Positions 15,763 to 23,933 are shown, counted from the stretch's first letter. The stretch is DNA of 64,000 bases from Actinotalea endophytica (GCF_025717005.1 NZ_JAOVZU010000008.1:1-64000); one strand, 5' to 3'. Notes: generated by a model not told the origin, from the sequence alone. A program made the numbers and translations.

Positions 15763-17060
15763 GGGTCCCGCGTCTGCGTCTGCCGGCGGTGCGCGAGCGG
15801 CACGCTGCGCGCGGGACCCGGCGCGTGGTCCCACGTGGGTCCGCGATGGACCGGTTCGGGCTGCGTGACCTGCTCGCCGAGTCGGCCTACGGGATCGCCG
15901 CGCGCCCCGGCCGGCTCGTGCTCACCGTGCTCGGGACGGTGCTGGGGATCGGCTCGCTCGTCGTCACGATCGGTCTCGCCCAGACCGCGGCCGGTCAGAT
16001 CTCCCGGCAGTTCGACGCGGTCGCGGCGACCCAGGTGGTGGTCGAGCCGGCCACCGCACAGAGCGCCTCGGGGCAGCGCGCCACCGGTCGCATCCCGTGG
16101 GACGTCGAGGACCGGCTCGGACGGCTGGCAGGGGTCGAGCAGGTGGGCGCGCTCGCCTCGGTCGACGTCGGGGACGCCACGATCACGACCGTGCCCGTGC
16201 ACGACCCCTCCGCCGCGACGCTCGCCCAGCCTCCCGTCGTGGCCGCGACCCCGGGTCTGCTGGCGGCCGTGCGGGGAACGGTGGTCACCGGACGCTGGTT
16301 CGACGCCGGCCACGACGAGCGCGCGGACCGCGTGGTCGTGCTCGGCTCACGCGCCGCGACTCGCCTCGGTGTCAACCGGGTGGACAGCCAGCCGTCGGTG
16401 TTCATCGGTGATCGCGCCTACACGGTGATGGGCATCGTGGACGACCTCGCCCGGCGGACCGACCTCCTCGACGCCGTGATCCTGCCGGTCGGCACGGCCC
16501 GGGCGGACTTCGGCCTCGGCGCGCTGGAGCAGGCGCAGGTGACCATCGCGGTCGGCGCCGGACCGGTGGTCGGCGAGCAGGCACCCGTCGCGCTCGCGCC
16601 GAACAACCCGGAGACCATCGACGTGCAGACCCCGCCGGAAGCACCGGCGGTGCGGGCGCAGGTCCAGGCGGACGTCAACGCGATCTTCCTGGCGCTCGGT
16701 GCGGTCGCCCTCCTGGTGGGCGGCCTCGGCATCGCGAACATCACCCTGCTCTCGGTGCGCGAGCGGGTCGGGGAGATCGGCCTGCGCCGGGCCCTGGGGG
16801 CGCGCACGTCCGACATCGGCCGGCAGTTCCTGGTGGAGTCGGCGGTGATCGGCCTGCTCGGTGGGCTGGTCGGGGCGACGCTCGGGGTCGGGGTGGTGGC
16901 CGGGGTGTCCTTGGCCAAGCACTGGACGCCGATCCTGGACACCTGGGTGACCCTCGCGGCCGCGCTGCTCGGCGGTGTGATCGGCCTGCTCGCCGGGACC
17001 TACCCGGCACTCAAGGCGGCGCGCGTCGAACCGATCGCGGCGCTGCGCGGGGGCGCCTGA
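15759..17060 (+). CDS. MacB-like ABC transporter permease
   Basis: A 433-residue permease. After a basic N-terminal segment come a first membrane helix (about residues 50-72), a large extracytoplasmic MacB-type core domain (about 75-300) and three further helices toward the C-terminus. The FtsX-type motif LSVRERVGEIGLRRALGA and the terminal YPALKAARVEPIAALRGG are diagnostic. The family couples ATP hydrolysis to movement of the extracytoplasmic domain. It is the last gene of the four-gene operon; substrate unknown. The GTG start overlaps the ATPase stop; an internal Met at residue 30 (MDRFGLRDLL) is an alternative start closer to typical family length. Confidence 0.93.
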   Translation: MRVPRLRLPAVRERHAARGTRRVVPRGSAMDRFGLRDLLAESAYGIAARPGRLVLTVLGTVLGIGSLVVTIGLAQTAAGQISRQFDAVAATQVVVEPATAQSASGQRATGRIPWDVEDRLGRLAGVEQVGALASVDVGDATITTVPVHDPSAATLAQPPVVAATPGLLAAVRGTVVTGRWFDAGHDERADRVVVLGSRAATRLGVNRVDSQPSVFIGDRAYTVMGIVDDLARRTDLLDAVILPVGTARADFGLGALEQAQVTIAVGAGPVVGEQAPVALAPNNPETIDVQTPPEAPAVRAQVQADVNAIFLALGAVALLVGGLGIANITLLSVRERVGEIGLRRALGARTSDIGRQFLVESAVIGLLGGLVGATLGVGVVAGVSLAKHWTPILDTWVTLAAALLGGVIGLLAGTYPALKAARVEPIAALRGGA

Positions 17061-17062
17061 AC

Positions 17063-17335
17063 TCAGGTGGTGAGAAGCTCCTCGGCTTCGTGCACGACAC
17101 CGGCGGCCACCTCGTCGACGATCGCGAGGCACGCGGTCCAGGCGATGTCCTCACCCATCGCCGACCCGGCCGCCTTGGCGTCCAAGCCGTACAGGAACGC
17201 CTTGGCCAGCGGACCTTCGGAGTCCTCGAACATCAGCGGGGCCAGGAACGCGAAGCGCTCGGCCCAGCGCGCGCCGTAGCTGCGCGTGATCCTCGCGTGC
17301 GCCTCGGCGTAGCCGGGGTCCCTGGTGACGTCCAT
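17063..17335 (-). CDS. conserved small hypothetical protein
   Basis: A 90-residue soluble protein starting at the ATG at 17333-17335 (MDVTRDPGYAEAHARITRSYG). It is mostly helical and acidic, ending VVHEAEELLTT. No catalytic or DNA-binding motif is recognised. It lies 46 bp downstream of the polymerase gene on the same strand and abuts the convergent permease gene (2-bp gap). A longer reading frame upstream lies inside the polymerase gene and is not supported. Function unknown. Confidence 0.65.
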   Translation of the reverse strand: MDVTRDPGYAEAHARITRSYGARWAERFAFLAPLMFEDSEGPLAKAFLYGLDAKAAGSAMGEDIAWTACLAIVDEVAAGVVHEAEELLTT

Positions 17336-17381
17336 GCCTCTGCCATCGGCCGTTCTCGGCGCGGCGTGAGAGGTCTCGCGC

Positions 17382-19127
17382 TCATCCCGCCTTGTCGTAG
17401 GAGTCCACCACCGAGACGTCCAGGGGGAACTCGACCGGCCCGTCGCCGAACAGCAGCCGGCCGGCCTCACCGGCAGCCGCCCGGACCGCGTCCGCGACCA
17501 CCGGCGCGACCTCGACCGGGCTGTGCACCACGACCTCGTCGTGCAGGAAGTACACCAGGTGCGGCCGGCCCGGCAGGTCACGCAGGCGCCGGCGCAGCGC
17601 CGCGAGCCAGCACAACGCCCACTCGGCGGCAGTGCCCTGGACGACGAAGTTGCGGGTGAACCGGCCCCAGTCGCGGGCCCGACGCCGCGCGTCGGCGGCG
17701 TCGGCCGGATCCGCGCCCTCGCCCGTGCCCGCGGCTCTCGCCGCCCACCACCGTTCGCCCGGTGGCGGCGACGAGCGCCCGAGCCAGGTGCTCACGACCT
17801 CGCCGCGCTCCCCCGCCCGGGCCGCGGACTCGACCAGGCCGATCGCGCGCGGGAACGCGGCGCTGAGCCTCGGCATCACGGCACCGGACACGCCGGTCGT
17901 GCCGCCGTAGATCGCACCGAGCATGCCGATCTTGGCCTCCTTGCGGGTGGCCACCGCACCGGCGTCGACGAGCCCCTGGTAGAGGTCCGCGCCCCGCGCC
18001 GCAGCGGCCATCGCGCCGTCCCCGGACATCGCCGCGAGCACGCGGGGTTCGAGCTGGGCGGCGTCCGCGACCACGAGCGCCCAGCCCGGGTCGGCCCGCA
18101 CCGCCGACCGCACCTGGGCGGGCAGCTGGAGCGCGCCGCTGCCCCGGCTCGCCCACCGCCCGGTGACGACCCCGCCGACCACGTAGTCCGGCCGGTAGCG
18201 GCCGTCGTGGACCCAGGTGTCCAGCCAGGTCCAGCCGTTCGCGGACAGCAGCCGGGCGAGCTTCTTGTAGGCGAGCAGCGGCTCGACGACCGGGTGCCGC
18301 TGGGCGGAGATCTCGTACCTGCTGGTGCTCGCCACGTCCAGGCCGGCTCGTCGCAGCGCCTGGAGCAGGTGCGGCTGGGAGTCCGGGTTGAGGTCGGGCG
18401 CGTCCAGCGTGGTGCGCACCCGGGTGGCCAGCTCCTCGAGCACGGCAGGGCGGCGCCCGGGCGCCGGGCGTGGGCCGAGCAGGGCGGTGAGCACCCGGTC
18501 GTGCTCGGCCACGTCCCACGGCAGGCCGTCGTGGGCGATCTCGGCAGCGATCAGCGCCCCGGTCGACTCCGCTGCGAGCAGCAGCCGCAGACCGCCGGGG
18601 CCCGCCGACCCCGCGACCGCGTCGAGCTGCAGCGCGAGCTCGGCCAGCAGGTCCGGCGGCTCGTCGACGCCGGCCGGCCCACCGACCGGGGAGACCCCGA
18701 CACCGTCGCCCGCCTCGTCCACGGCGTCGAAGAGCGTGGGGATCGCGGCCACCTCGTCGGGCTCGTGCCACGCGTCGTGGTCCGGCGGGGCGTCCCAGGG
18801 ACCGGGCGGTGAGGTCGCGAGGACCGAGCCCGCGCAGGCCGCCGACATCCGCAGGATCGCATGGCAGAGCCGCAGGTCGTGACAACGCTCGAGCCCGACC
18901 CCGGCGGCCAGCAGCGCCGGGTAGCGTGCCGCGGTGTCGTCGAGCACCCACCGCGGGTGCGACGCCTCGCGCGCGGCGAGCTCGGCCGGCAGGTCGGCCT
19001 CGGGGACCTCGACGCGGGAGACGACCTCGAGCGGCAGGATCGGCATGCCCGGGACGTCCGCGTCGTCGGCGAGCTCGTGGAGCGACGCACCGCCATCGGG
19101 GCGCGCCTCGACCACGATCCAGCTCAC
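17382..19127 (-). CDS. family-A DNA polymerase homologue (bifunctional 3'-5' exonuclease/polymerase type)
   Basis: A 581-residue protein from the GTG at 19125-19127 (VSWIVVEARPDGG). The C-terminal half has all three polymerase A motifs: motif A ADAAQLEPRVLAAMSGD, motif B RKEAKIGMLGAIYGG and motif C HDEVVVH, so metal-binding aspartates and the O-helix Arg/Lys are kept. The N-terminal half is shaped like an exonuclease domain, but clear DxE exonuclease motifs are not visible. It lacks the 5' nuclease domain of Pol I. Similar stand-alone proteins occur across actinobacteria alongside a normal polA; a role in repair or lesion bypass is inferred. Confidence 0.88.
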   Translation of the reverse strand: MSWIVVEARPDGGASLHELADDADVPGMPILPLEVVSRVEVPEADLPAELAAREASHPRWVLDDTAARYPALLAAGVGLERCHDLRLCHAILRMSAACAGSVLATSPPGPWDAPPDHDAWHEPDEVAAIPTLFDAVDEAGDGVGVSPVGGPAGVDEPPDLLAELALQLDAVAGSAGPGGLRLLLAAESTGALIAAEIAHDGLPWDVAEHDRVLTALLGPRPAPGRRPAVLEELATRVRTTLDAPDLNPDSQPHLLQALRRAGLDVASTSRYEISAQRHPVVEPLLAYKKLARLLSANGWTWLDTWVHDGRYRPDYVVGGVVTGRWASRGSGALQLPAQVRSAVRADPGWALVVADAAQLEPRVLAAMSGDGAMAAAARGADLYQGLVDAGAVATRKEAKIGMLGAIYGGTTGVSGAVMPRLSAAFPRAIGLVESAARAGERGEVVSTWLGRSSPPPGERWWAARAAGTGEGADPADAADARRRARDWGRFTRNFVVQGTAAEWALCWLAALRRRLRDLPGRPHLVYFLHDEVVVHSPVEVAPVVADAVRAAAGEAGRLLFGDGPVEFPLDVSVVDSYDKAG

Positions 19128-19239
19128 GAGGCAGTGTCTCAGTCCGCACCGACAGGATCGTCGGGCTCCCGCCGGAGGCCGACCGCGTCGAGCACGTCCT
19201 CCAGCCCGACGCGCCGCGCGCAGCCCGACCGTGGGCCCG

Positions 19240-19791
19240 TCAGGCGTCGGAGCCCGACGGCTTGCGCGCGGCGTCCTCGTGATAGGCGATGAAGATCGAG
19301 TACGGCACACCGTCCGCGTCCGGCTCCCGCGAGGCGTACTCGGTGAGCAGGTTCGCGATCTGCTCCTCCAGCTCCGCGAACGCCTCTGCGGAGAGCCGGA
19401 CGCCGAGGCGCGCGGTGCGGACCGTCGCGGGGTCCGCCTCACCGATCTCCTCGAGCAGGGTCTCGATCAGCACCCGGTTGCCGCCCTCGGGCATCGGGGT
19501 CCGCCACGACTTGCGGGTCGCCAGGTACGGGACCTCTCGAGCCCCCCGCGCTCCGCGCCGCTCGGGCTGGGCGGCGAGGAAGCCGCGCTCGGCGAGCCTG
19601 CGGACGTGGTGGTACGTGGTGGCCGGGTCCCGGCCGAGCCGGGCCGCGATCTCCTTGTTGGTGCGCGGCTCGTCCAGGCAGAGCCGCAGGATCCGCATCC
19701 GGAGCACCGACGCCAACGCCCGAGCGTCGGCATCGACCTCGGCGTGCGCGTCGACCGCGCCGGCGGGCTCGTCGTTCGGATCTTGCGCCAT
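19240..19791 (-). CDS. winged-helix transcriptional regulator (ArsR/HTH_20 type)
   Basis: A 183-residue regulator from the ATG at 19789-19791. Residues 22-75 form a winged helix: LASVLRMRILRLCLDEPRTNKEIAARLGRDPATTYHHV in outline, with the recognition helix around DPATTYHHVRRL. The remaining 110 residues are a helical effector/dimerisation domain typical of DUF5937/HTH_20-like actinobacterial regulators. It is divergent from the MFS gene with a 53-bp gap that holds an inverted repeat, so it probably represses that transporter and itself. A -10-like TAGGAT (19798-19803) seven bases before the ATG suggests a leaderless transcript. Confidence 0.88.
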   Translation of the reverse strand: MAQDPNDEPAGAVDAHAEVDADARALASVLRMRILRLCLDEPRTNKEIAARLGRDPATTYHHVRRLAERGFLAAQPERRGARGAREVPYLATRKSWRTPMPEGGNRVLIETLLEEIGEADPATVRTARLGVRLSAEAFAELEEQIANLLTEYASREPDADGVPYSIFIAYHEDAARKPSGSDA

Positions 19792-19797
19792 GCCGCC

Positions 19798-19824
19798 ATC
19801 CTAAGCGATTGACATTTCCCAATC
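19798..19824. promoter_or_regulatory. operator and promoter between the HTH regulator and the MFS gene
   Basis: GATTG at 19807-19811 and CAATC at 19820-19824 form an inverted repeat with an 8-nt spacer. TAGGAT (minus strand, 19803-19798) is a good -10 for the regulator gene, and TTGACA (plus strand, 19809-19814) can serve as -35 for the MFS gene. The repeat overlaps both, as expected for a shared repressor site. Confidence 0.55.
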
Positions 19825-19844
19825 ACTGTCGTCACAGTGAGCAC

Positions 19845-21194
19845 ATGGCACCCGACGCGACGGATCCGGCGACCACCGAGTCCACGGCGCCCCGAACGAG
19901 CACCACGGACACCGACCCGGCCGGCTCGGACGCCCCCACCGGGACCCAGCCCCGCCCGCGCCGCTCCCTGGTCCACCACGCCGACTTCCGCAGGCTCTGG
20001 GTCGGCGACACGTTCGGCCAGTTCGGCGCTCAGCTCACCGGGCTCGCGATCCCGATCTTCGCGGTGCAGACCCTCGACGCGACGGCCTGGCAGATGGGCA
20101 CGCTCAACGCTGCGGAGACCGCCGCCTTCCTGGTGATCGGCCTGCCGGCCGGCGCCTGGGTCGACCGGATGCGCAAGCGCCGCACCCTGATCACCGCCGA
20201 CCTGGTCCGGGCCGCGCTGCTGACCGTGGTCGTGGTCACGGCGCTGACCGGCCACGCGAGCATGCCGCTGCTCTACGTCGCGGCGCTCGCGATGAGCGCC
20301 GCCACGGTCTTCTTCGACGTCGCGTACCAGAGCTACCTGCCCGGCCTCGTCGGGCCCGAGCACCTGGTCGAGGGCAACTCCAAGCTCCAGGCCACCCAGT
20401 CCGTCGCCCAGGTGGCCGCGCCCGCTCTCGGCGGGGTGCTCCTGCGCGTGATCGCGACCCCGGCACTGATCCTGGGCACGGTCGGCACCTACCTGGTCTC
20501 GGCGTTCGCGGTCGGCCGGATCCGGATGACCGAGGAGCTGCCGCCGCGGGAGCAGCGCCGCCCGCTGCGCACCGAGATCGCCGAGGGCATGCGGTTCGTG
20601 CTGGGCCACCCGCTGCTGCGCAGGATCGTGGCGTGCACCGGGATCTCGAACCTCTCCAACGGCATCGGCAGCGCCGTCCTCGCGATCTTCATCCTGCGGA
20701 CGCTCGGGCTGGACGAGGCGACCCTGGGCACCGTGATGTCCGCCTCCGCGATCGGCGGGCTCGTCGGCGCGGTCGCGTCCGACCGACTGTCCCGCCTGCT
20801 CGGCGAGGGGCGGATCATCCCCCTGGCCGCCCTGGCGGCGGTACCCGCCTACGCGCTGACCCCGCTCGCGGCACCGCTCGCGGAGCGCGGCATCCCGGCA
20901 GCGGTCACCCTTGCGACCGGAGGTGCGGTCTTCTTCTTCGCAGTGGTGGTCTACAACGTCGCACAGGTCAGCTTCCGCCAACGGCTGTGCCCCACCCCGC
21001 TGCTCGGACGGATGAATGCGTCGATCAGGTTCCTGGTCTGGGGTCCGATCCCGCTCGGCGGCCTGCTGGGCGGCTGGCTCGGCACCCGCCTGGGGATCGC
21101 GCCGACCCTGTGGGCGGCAGCCGCGGGGGTCGGCCTCGCCGCGCTGCCGGTCGCACTGTCGCCGATGTGGCGGACGCGGAGCCTCGCGGGCTGA
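19845..21194 (+). CDS. MFS transporter
   Basis: A 449-residue major facilitator protein. The ATG at 19845 (MAPDATDPATTESTA) is preferred over an upstream in-frame ATG at 19809, which would place the promoter inside the gene. A 45-residue Thr/Pro-rich N-tail precedes about 12 membrane helices. LVHHADFRRLWVGDTFGQFGAQ at the first helix and WVDRMRKRRTLI in the 2-3 loop match the MFS motif of the enterobactin-exporter/MFS_3-like group. An efflux role is inferred from family and from its control by a divergent HTH regulator; substrate unknown. Confidence 0.9.
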   Translation: MAPDATDPATTESTAPRTSTTDTDPAGSDAPTGTQPRPRRSLVHHADFRRLWVGDTFGQFGAQLTGLAIPIFAVQTLDATAWQMGTLNAAETAAFLVIGLPAGAWVDRMRKRRTLITADLVRAALLTVVVVTALTGHASMPLLYVAALAMSAATVFFDVAYQSYLPGLVGPEHLVEGNSKLQATQSVAQVAAPALGGVLLRVIATPALILGTVGTYLVSAFAVGRIRMTEELPPREQRRPLRTEIAEGMRFVLGHPLLRRIVACTGISNLSNGIGSAVLAIFILRTLGLDEATLGTVMSASAIGGLVGAVASDRLSRLLGEGRIIPLAALAAVPAYALTPLAAPLAERGIPAAVTLATGGAVFFFAVVVYNVAQVSFRQRLCPTPLLGRMNASIRFLVWGPIPLGGLLGGWLGTRLGIAPTLWAAAAGVGLAALPVALSPMWRTRSLAG

Positions 21195-21197
21195 GCC

Positions 21198-21980
21198 TCA
21201 CAGGTCGTACTCGACGACCAACGGCGCGTGGTCGGAGAACCTGCGGTCGTACGACTCGGCCCGGTCCACGGCGGCCGCGGTCGCGCGCGGCGCGAGCGCA
21301 GGGCTCGCCACCTGGTAGTCGATCCGCCACCCGGCGTCGTTGTCGAACGCCTTCCCGCGCCAGGACCACCAGGTGTAGGGACCTGAGACGTCACCGGCGA
21401 GGGCGCGGGTGACGTCCACCCACCCGGCGTCGAACCACCGCGTCAGCCAGGCGCGCTCCTCGGGCAGGCAGCCGGCCTTGCCGACGTTGCCCTTCCAGTT
21501 CTTCAGGTCCGCGTCGGTGTGCGTGATGTTGAGGTCGCCGCCGACCACGGCGGGGCGACCCGACGCCGCGAGCTCGTCCAGGCGATCGGAGACGCGGGCC
21601 AGGAACACGTGCTTGTCGTCCATCGACGGGTGCCCCACCGTGCCGGAGTGCACGTACACCGACACGACGGTGAGGACGCCGTCGGGCAGGTCCAGGTCCG
21701 CCTCGATCCAGCGCCCGCTGTGGCTCGGGTCCTCGTCGCCGAGCCCGACACGGACCGCCGACACCGGCAGCCGGCTCGCGACCGCGACACCGGAGCGCCC
21801 CTTCGCGTGCGCCTCGGCGTGCGCGACGTGCCAACCGGCGAGGTGGTCGCGGACCGACTCGTCGGGCGCGCGGACCTCCTGCAGGAGCAGGACGTCCGGC
21901 TGCCGCTGGGCGAGCCAGTCCGCCATGCCGCGGCGAAAAGCCGCGCGGATACCGTTGACGTTGACTGAGGCGATCTGCAC
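21198..21980 (-). CDS. xth: exodeoxyribonuclease III
   Basis: A 260-residue AP endonuclease/3'-5' exonuclease of base-excision repair. Motifs: NVNGIRAAFRRG at the N-terminus, LLLQEVRAPDES (metal-binding Glu), SVYVHSG, GGDLNITHTDADLKNW (catalytic Asp and Asn) and the terminal SDHAPLVVEYDL with the Asp-His pair. The GTG at 21978-21980 (VQIASVNVNGIR) aligns with the usual family start; an upstream TTG would add four residues. It is convergent with the MFS gene, with only 3 bp between them. Confidence 0.94.
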   Translation of the reverse strand: MQIASVNVNGIRAAFRRGMADWLAQRQPDVLLLQEVRAPDESVRDHLAGWHVAHAEAHAKGRSGVAVASRLPVSAVRVGLGDEDPSHSGRWIEADLDLPDGVLTVVSVYVHSGTVGHPSMDDKHVFLARVSDRLDELAASGRPAVVGGDLNITHTDADLKNWKGNVGKAGCLPEERAWLTRWFDAGWVDVTRALAGDVSGPYTWWSWRGKAFDNDAGWRIDYQVASPALAPRATAAAVDRAESYDRRFSDHAPLVVEYDL

Positions 21981-22122
21981 CCGGACATCCAACCGGACGC
22001 CACCGACGTGGTGGTCCGGGCGTCCATACCGACCCGCGACGGAGCGGGTCGCCGGGGGATGGCGACCCGGTCAGGACCGGGTCACGGCCACCGGGCGGGC
22101 ATCGCTCAGGATGCCGACAGGA

Positions 22123-22353
22123 TCAGCGTGCGAGAAGGCGCTGCCCGGGGACGACGCCGAGGAGACGACGAACCTCGCTCTCGGCGAACCGACGGTGCCC
22201 GCCCAGGGTGCGCACGGCGTTGATCTTGCCGGCGTTCGCCCACCGGGTCACGGTCTTGGGGTCCACCCGGAAGAGGCTGGCGACCTCGGCCGGCGTGAGG
22301 AGCTGGTCGACGCCGAAGCTGGCGGCGGTACGGGCGGCAGAGTTCTGCTGCAT
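22123..22353 (-). CDS. bldC: BldC-family MerR-like DNA-binding protein
   Basis: A 76-residue protein from the ATG at 22351-22353 (MQQNSAARTAASFG). Residues 18-66 are the BldC winged helix (LLTPAEVASLFRVDPKTV followed by TRWANAGKINAVRTLGGHRR). BldC is a small actinobacterial developmental regulator that binds head-to-tail on direct repeats of AT-rich DNA. Length and sequence match well. The 326-bp region upstream holds copies of a Crp-like module and several CGGACAT boxes that may control it. Confidence 0.93.
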   Translation of the reverse strand: MQQNSAARTAASFGVDQLLTPAEVASLFRVDPKTVTRWANAGKINAVRTLGGHRRFAESEVRRLLGVVPGQRLLAR

Positions 22354-22490
22354 CGCAGTGATCCTTCTCTCGTCGTTCGGTAGCTGGGCGACCCGCACGG
22401 GCCCCTGGCTTTGCGCCCCCGCCTCCCGGCGGGTTTGCCTTTTCGTGACGAGGACTCCTCCCGAGCTGACCCGGGTGAAGCCTCACATCA

Positions 22491-22551
22491 GACATCGGGA
22501 CCATATCGGACATACTTGACACCCGAAAGTCGTGATCTGCATCACACTTGC
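22491..22551. repeat. Crp-like module, copy A
   Basis: This 61-bp block aligns without gaps to copy B at 22629-22689 (45 of 61 positions identical by eye). It contains GACATCGG, TCGGACAT, CTTGA and, exactly 12 nt later, a Crp-type palindrome CGTGATCTGCATCACA at 22531-22546 (one base off the TGTGA consensus). It lies about 140 bp upstream of the bldC start. Confidence 0.75.
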
Positions 22552-22584
22552 CTCACGCAATCCGGACAGCCCCGGACATGACGG

Positions 22585-22620
22585 GAGGCTTCGAACCGGG
22601 ATCAACCGGGACGAAGCCTC
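22585..22620 (-). terminator. hairpin downstream of arsM
   Basis: GAGGCTTCG (22585-22593) pairs with CGAAGCCTC (22612-22620) over an 18-nt loop containing two ACCGGGA repeats. It lies 60 bp beyond the arsM stop and could end that transcript before the bldC promoter. Confidence 0.6.
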
Positions 22621-22628
22621 TCGCACAG

Positions 22629-22689
22629 GACATCGGCGACAAGTCGGACATCCTTGAGTCGTCGAACGTGTGATCTACATCACACTTGC
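22629..22689. repeat. Crp-like module, copy B (overlaps the arsM stop)
   Basis: The second copy of the 61-bp block. Its palindrome TGTGATCTACATCACA at 22669-22684 is a perfect Crp/GlxR-type site and overlaps the arsM stop codon (22680-22682). CTTGA again precedes GTGATCT by 12 nt. A third, shorter match sits at 24069-24101. Confidence 0.75.
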
Positions 22690-23444
22690 TCCGGACGCCG
22701 CGCCCGCACGAGCGCTCCGTGCAGCCCGTCGGCGACCTCGTGGGTGAACCTGACCTCGGCGTCGACGAAGCCCACGCCCCCGAGCAGGTCCAGGTACTCC
22801 GCGCGGGACAGCGCGCCGGCGATGCACCCCACGTGACTTCCGCGCTCCGCACGCTCTGCAGGGCTGAGCCGGTCCTCGGCGACCACGTCGGAGACCCCGA
22901 ACCGCCCGCCCGGTGCGAGCACCCGGAACGCCTCGGCGAGCACCGCCGTCTTGTCCGCCGAGAGGTTGATCACACAGTTGGAGATGACCACGTCGACGCT
23001 TGCGTCGCCGAAGGGGAGGTCCTCGATGGTGCCCTCGCGGAACTCGACGTTCGTGGCCCCGGCCTCCGCCGCGTTACGCCGAGCGAGCTCGAGCATCTCG
23101 GGCGTCATGTCGACGCCGAAGGCCCTCCCGCTCGGCCCGACGCGGCGCGCTGAGAGCAGCACGTCGATGCCACCGCCAGAACCGAGGTCGAGGACCCGCT
23201 CGCCCTCGTGCAGGTCGGCCACGAGCATCGGGTTGCCGCAGCCGAGCGACGCCTCGACCGCGGCGAGCGGCAGCAGTGCGGTCTCTGCCGGGTCGTAGCG
23301 CGTCGCGCCGAAGTCCGGGTCGTCGCAGCAGCTCGCGTCGGCCGCCGGGCCGTCGACCTGCGGCCCACAACCACAGCCGCTGCCCACCGCGAGCGCCGCC
23401 GCCGCGTAGTGCTCGCGCACCTGCGTCGTGATGTCCTCGCTCAC
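22680..23444 (-). CDS. arsM: arsenite methyltransferase
   Basis: A 254-residue SAM-dependent enzyme that methylates As(III). The SAM site is VLDLGSGGGIDVLL (near residue 83). The three conserved arsenic-binding cysteines are visible in LGCGNP, ISNCVINLSADK and VGCIAGAL; the N-terminus has the extra GCGCGP and SCCDDP cysteines usual for bacterial ArsM. The GTG start is preceded by a strong GGAGGTGG ribosome site. It is divergent from arsR across a short operator region, so arsenite should induce it. No arsenite pump (ArsB/Acr3) or reductase is next to it. Confidence 0.95.
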   Translation of the reverse strand: MSEDITTQVREHYAAAALAVGSGCGCGPQVDGPAADASCCDDPDFGATRYDPAETALLPLAAVEASLGCGNPMLVADLHEGERVLDLGSGGGIDVLLSARRVGPSGRAFGVDMTPEMLELARRNAAEAGATNVEFREGTIEDLPFGDASVDVVISNCVINLSADKTAVLAEAFRVLAPGGRFGVSDVVAEDRLSPAERAERGSHVGCIAGALSRAEYLDLLGGVGFVDAEVRFTHEVADGLHGALVRARRPEQV

Positions 23445-23507
23445 CGTCCACCTCCATGTCGTACGCCGACCGCTCGGCCGGCACGCCTACTGTCGAGCAA
23501 GCATCGA

Positions 23508-23550
23508 CGTCTGTCAATAGAGATGCTCATCGATATATGGCATGATCGAG
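23508..23550. promoter_or_regulatory. arsR/arsM divergent promoter-operator
   Basis: An AT-rich segment between the two starts contains TTGACA (minus strand, 23517-23512) as a -35 for arsM, the short dyad GATGCTCATC (23523-23532) and a TATATG box. An ATG at 23523 lies inside this dyad and is therefore less likely to be the arsR start. ArsR-family repressors bind such imperfect dyads over divergent promoters. Confidence 0.5.
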
Positions 23551-23552
23551 CC

Positions 23553-23933
23553 GTGGCCGACCTCACGCTCCAGCGCAGCCCGCTCCCGATCGCCCCCACG
23601 CCGACCGGACCGGCCGAGATGTGCTGCGCGCCCGTGACGCAGGAGCTGCTCGACGCCGAGCAGGCCGCCGTGCTCGCCGCCCGACTCAAGGCGCTCGCCG
23701 ACCCGGCGCGGCTCCGACTGGTCTCGCTGCTCGCCAACGCCGCCGAGCACGAGGCCTGCGTCTGCGACCTCACCGCGCCGCTCGGCCTGTCCCAGCCGAC
23801 CGTCTCGCACCACCTCAAGGTCCTGCAGCAGGCCGGCCTGGTCACCCGCGAGAAGCGCGCGACGTGGGCGTACTACTCCGTGGTGACCGAGGCGCTCGAC
23901 GAGCTCGCCGGCCTGCTGTCGCCGCGAGACTGA
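23553..23933 (+). CDS. arsR: ArsR-family arsenic-responsive repressor
   Basis: A 126-residue winged-helix repressor. The GTG at 23553 (VADLTLQRSPLPIA) is chosen because the upstream ATG lies within the presumed operator; the longer form cannot be excluded. Helix 3 holds the classic metalloid site CVCDL (in EHEACVCDLTAPLG), and an extra MCCAP cysteine pair is near residue 22. The recognition helix is SQPTVSHHLKVLQQAGLV. It should dissociate from DNA on binding As(III), allowing arsM expression. Confidence 0.93.
   Translation: MADLTLQRSPLPIAPTPTGPAEMCCAPVTQELLDAEQAAVLAARLKALADPARLRLVSLLANAAEHEACVCDLTAPLGLSQPTVSHHLKVLQQAGLVTREKRATWAYYSVVTEALDELAGLLSPRD

Larger units (their letters stand above)
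22354..22679. other. 326-bp intergenic region upstream of bldC
   Basis: No gene fits. The region holds two copies of a 61-bp module (one reaching into arsM), a terminator-like hairpin at 22585-22620 and several CGGACAT or ATGTCCG boxes (for example at 22507, 22574 and 22645). It is less GC-rich than its surroundings. It probably carries the bldC promoter on the minus strand. Confidence 0.6.

Noticed and set aside
17063-17581. A 172-residue form of the small hypothetical protein
   Set aside because: The extra N-terminus overlaps the polymerase gene out of frame and is Arg/Ser/Thr-rich; the ATG at 17335 gives a compact protein.
23208-23552. N-terminal extension of ArsR
   Set aside because: It runs antisense through arsM and the shared operator; only the part from about 23553 resembles ArsR.
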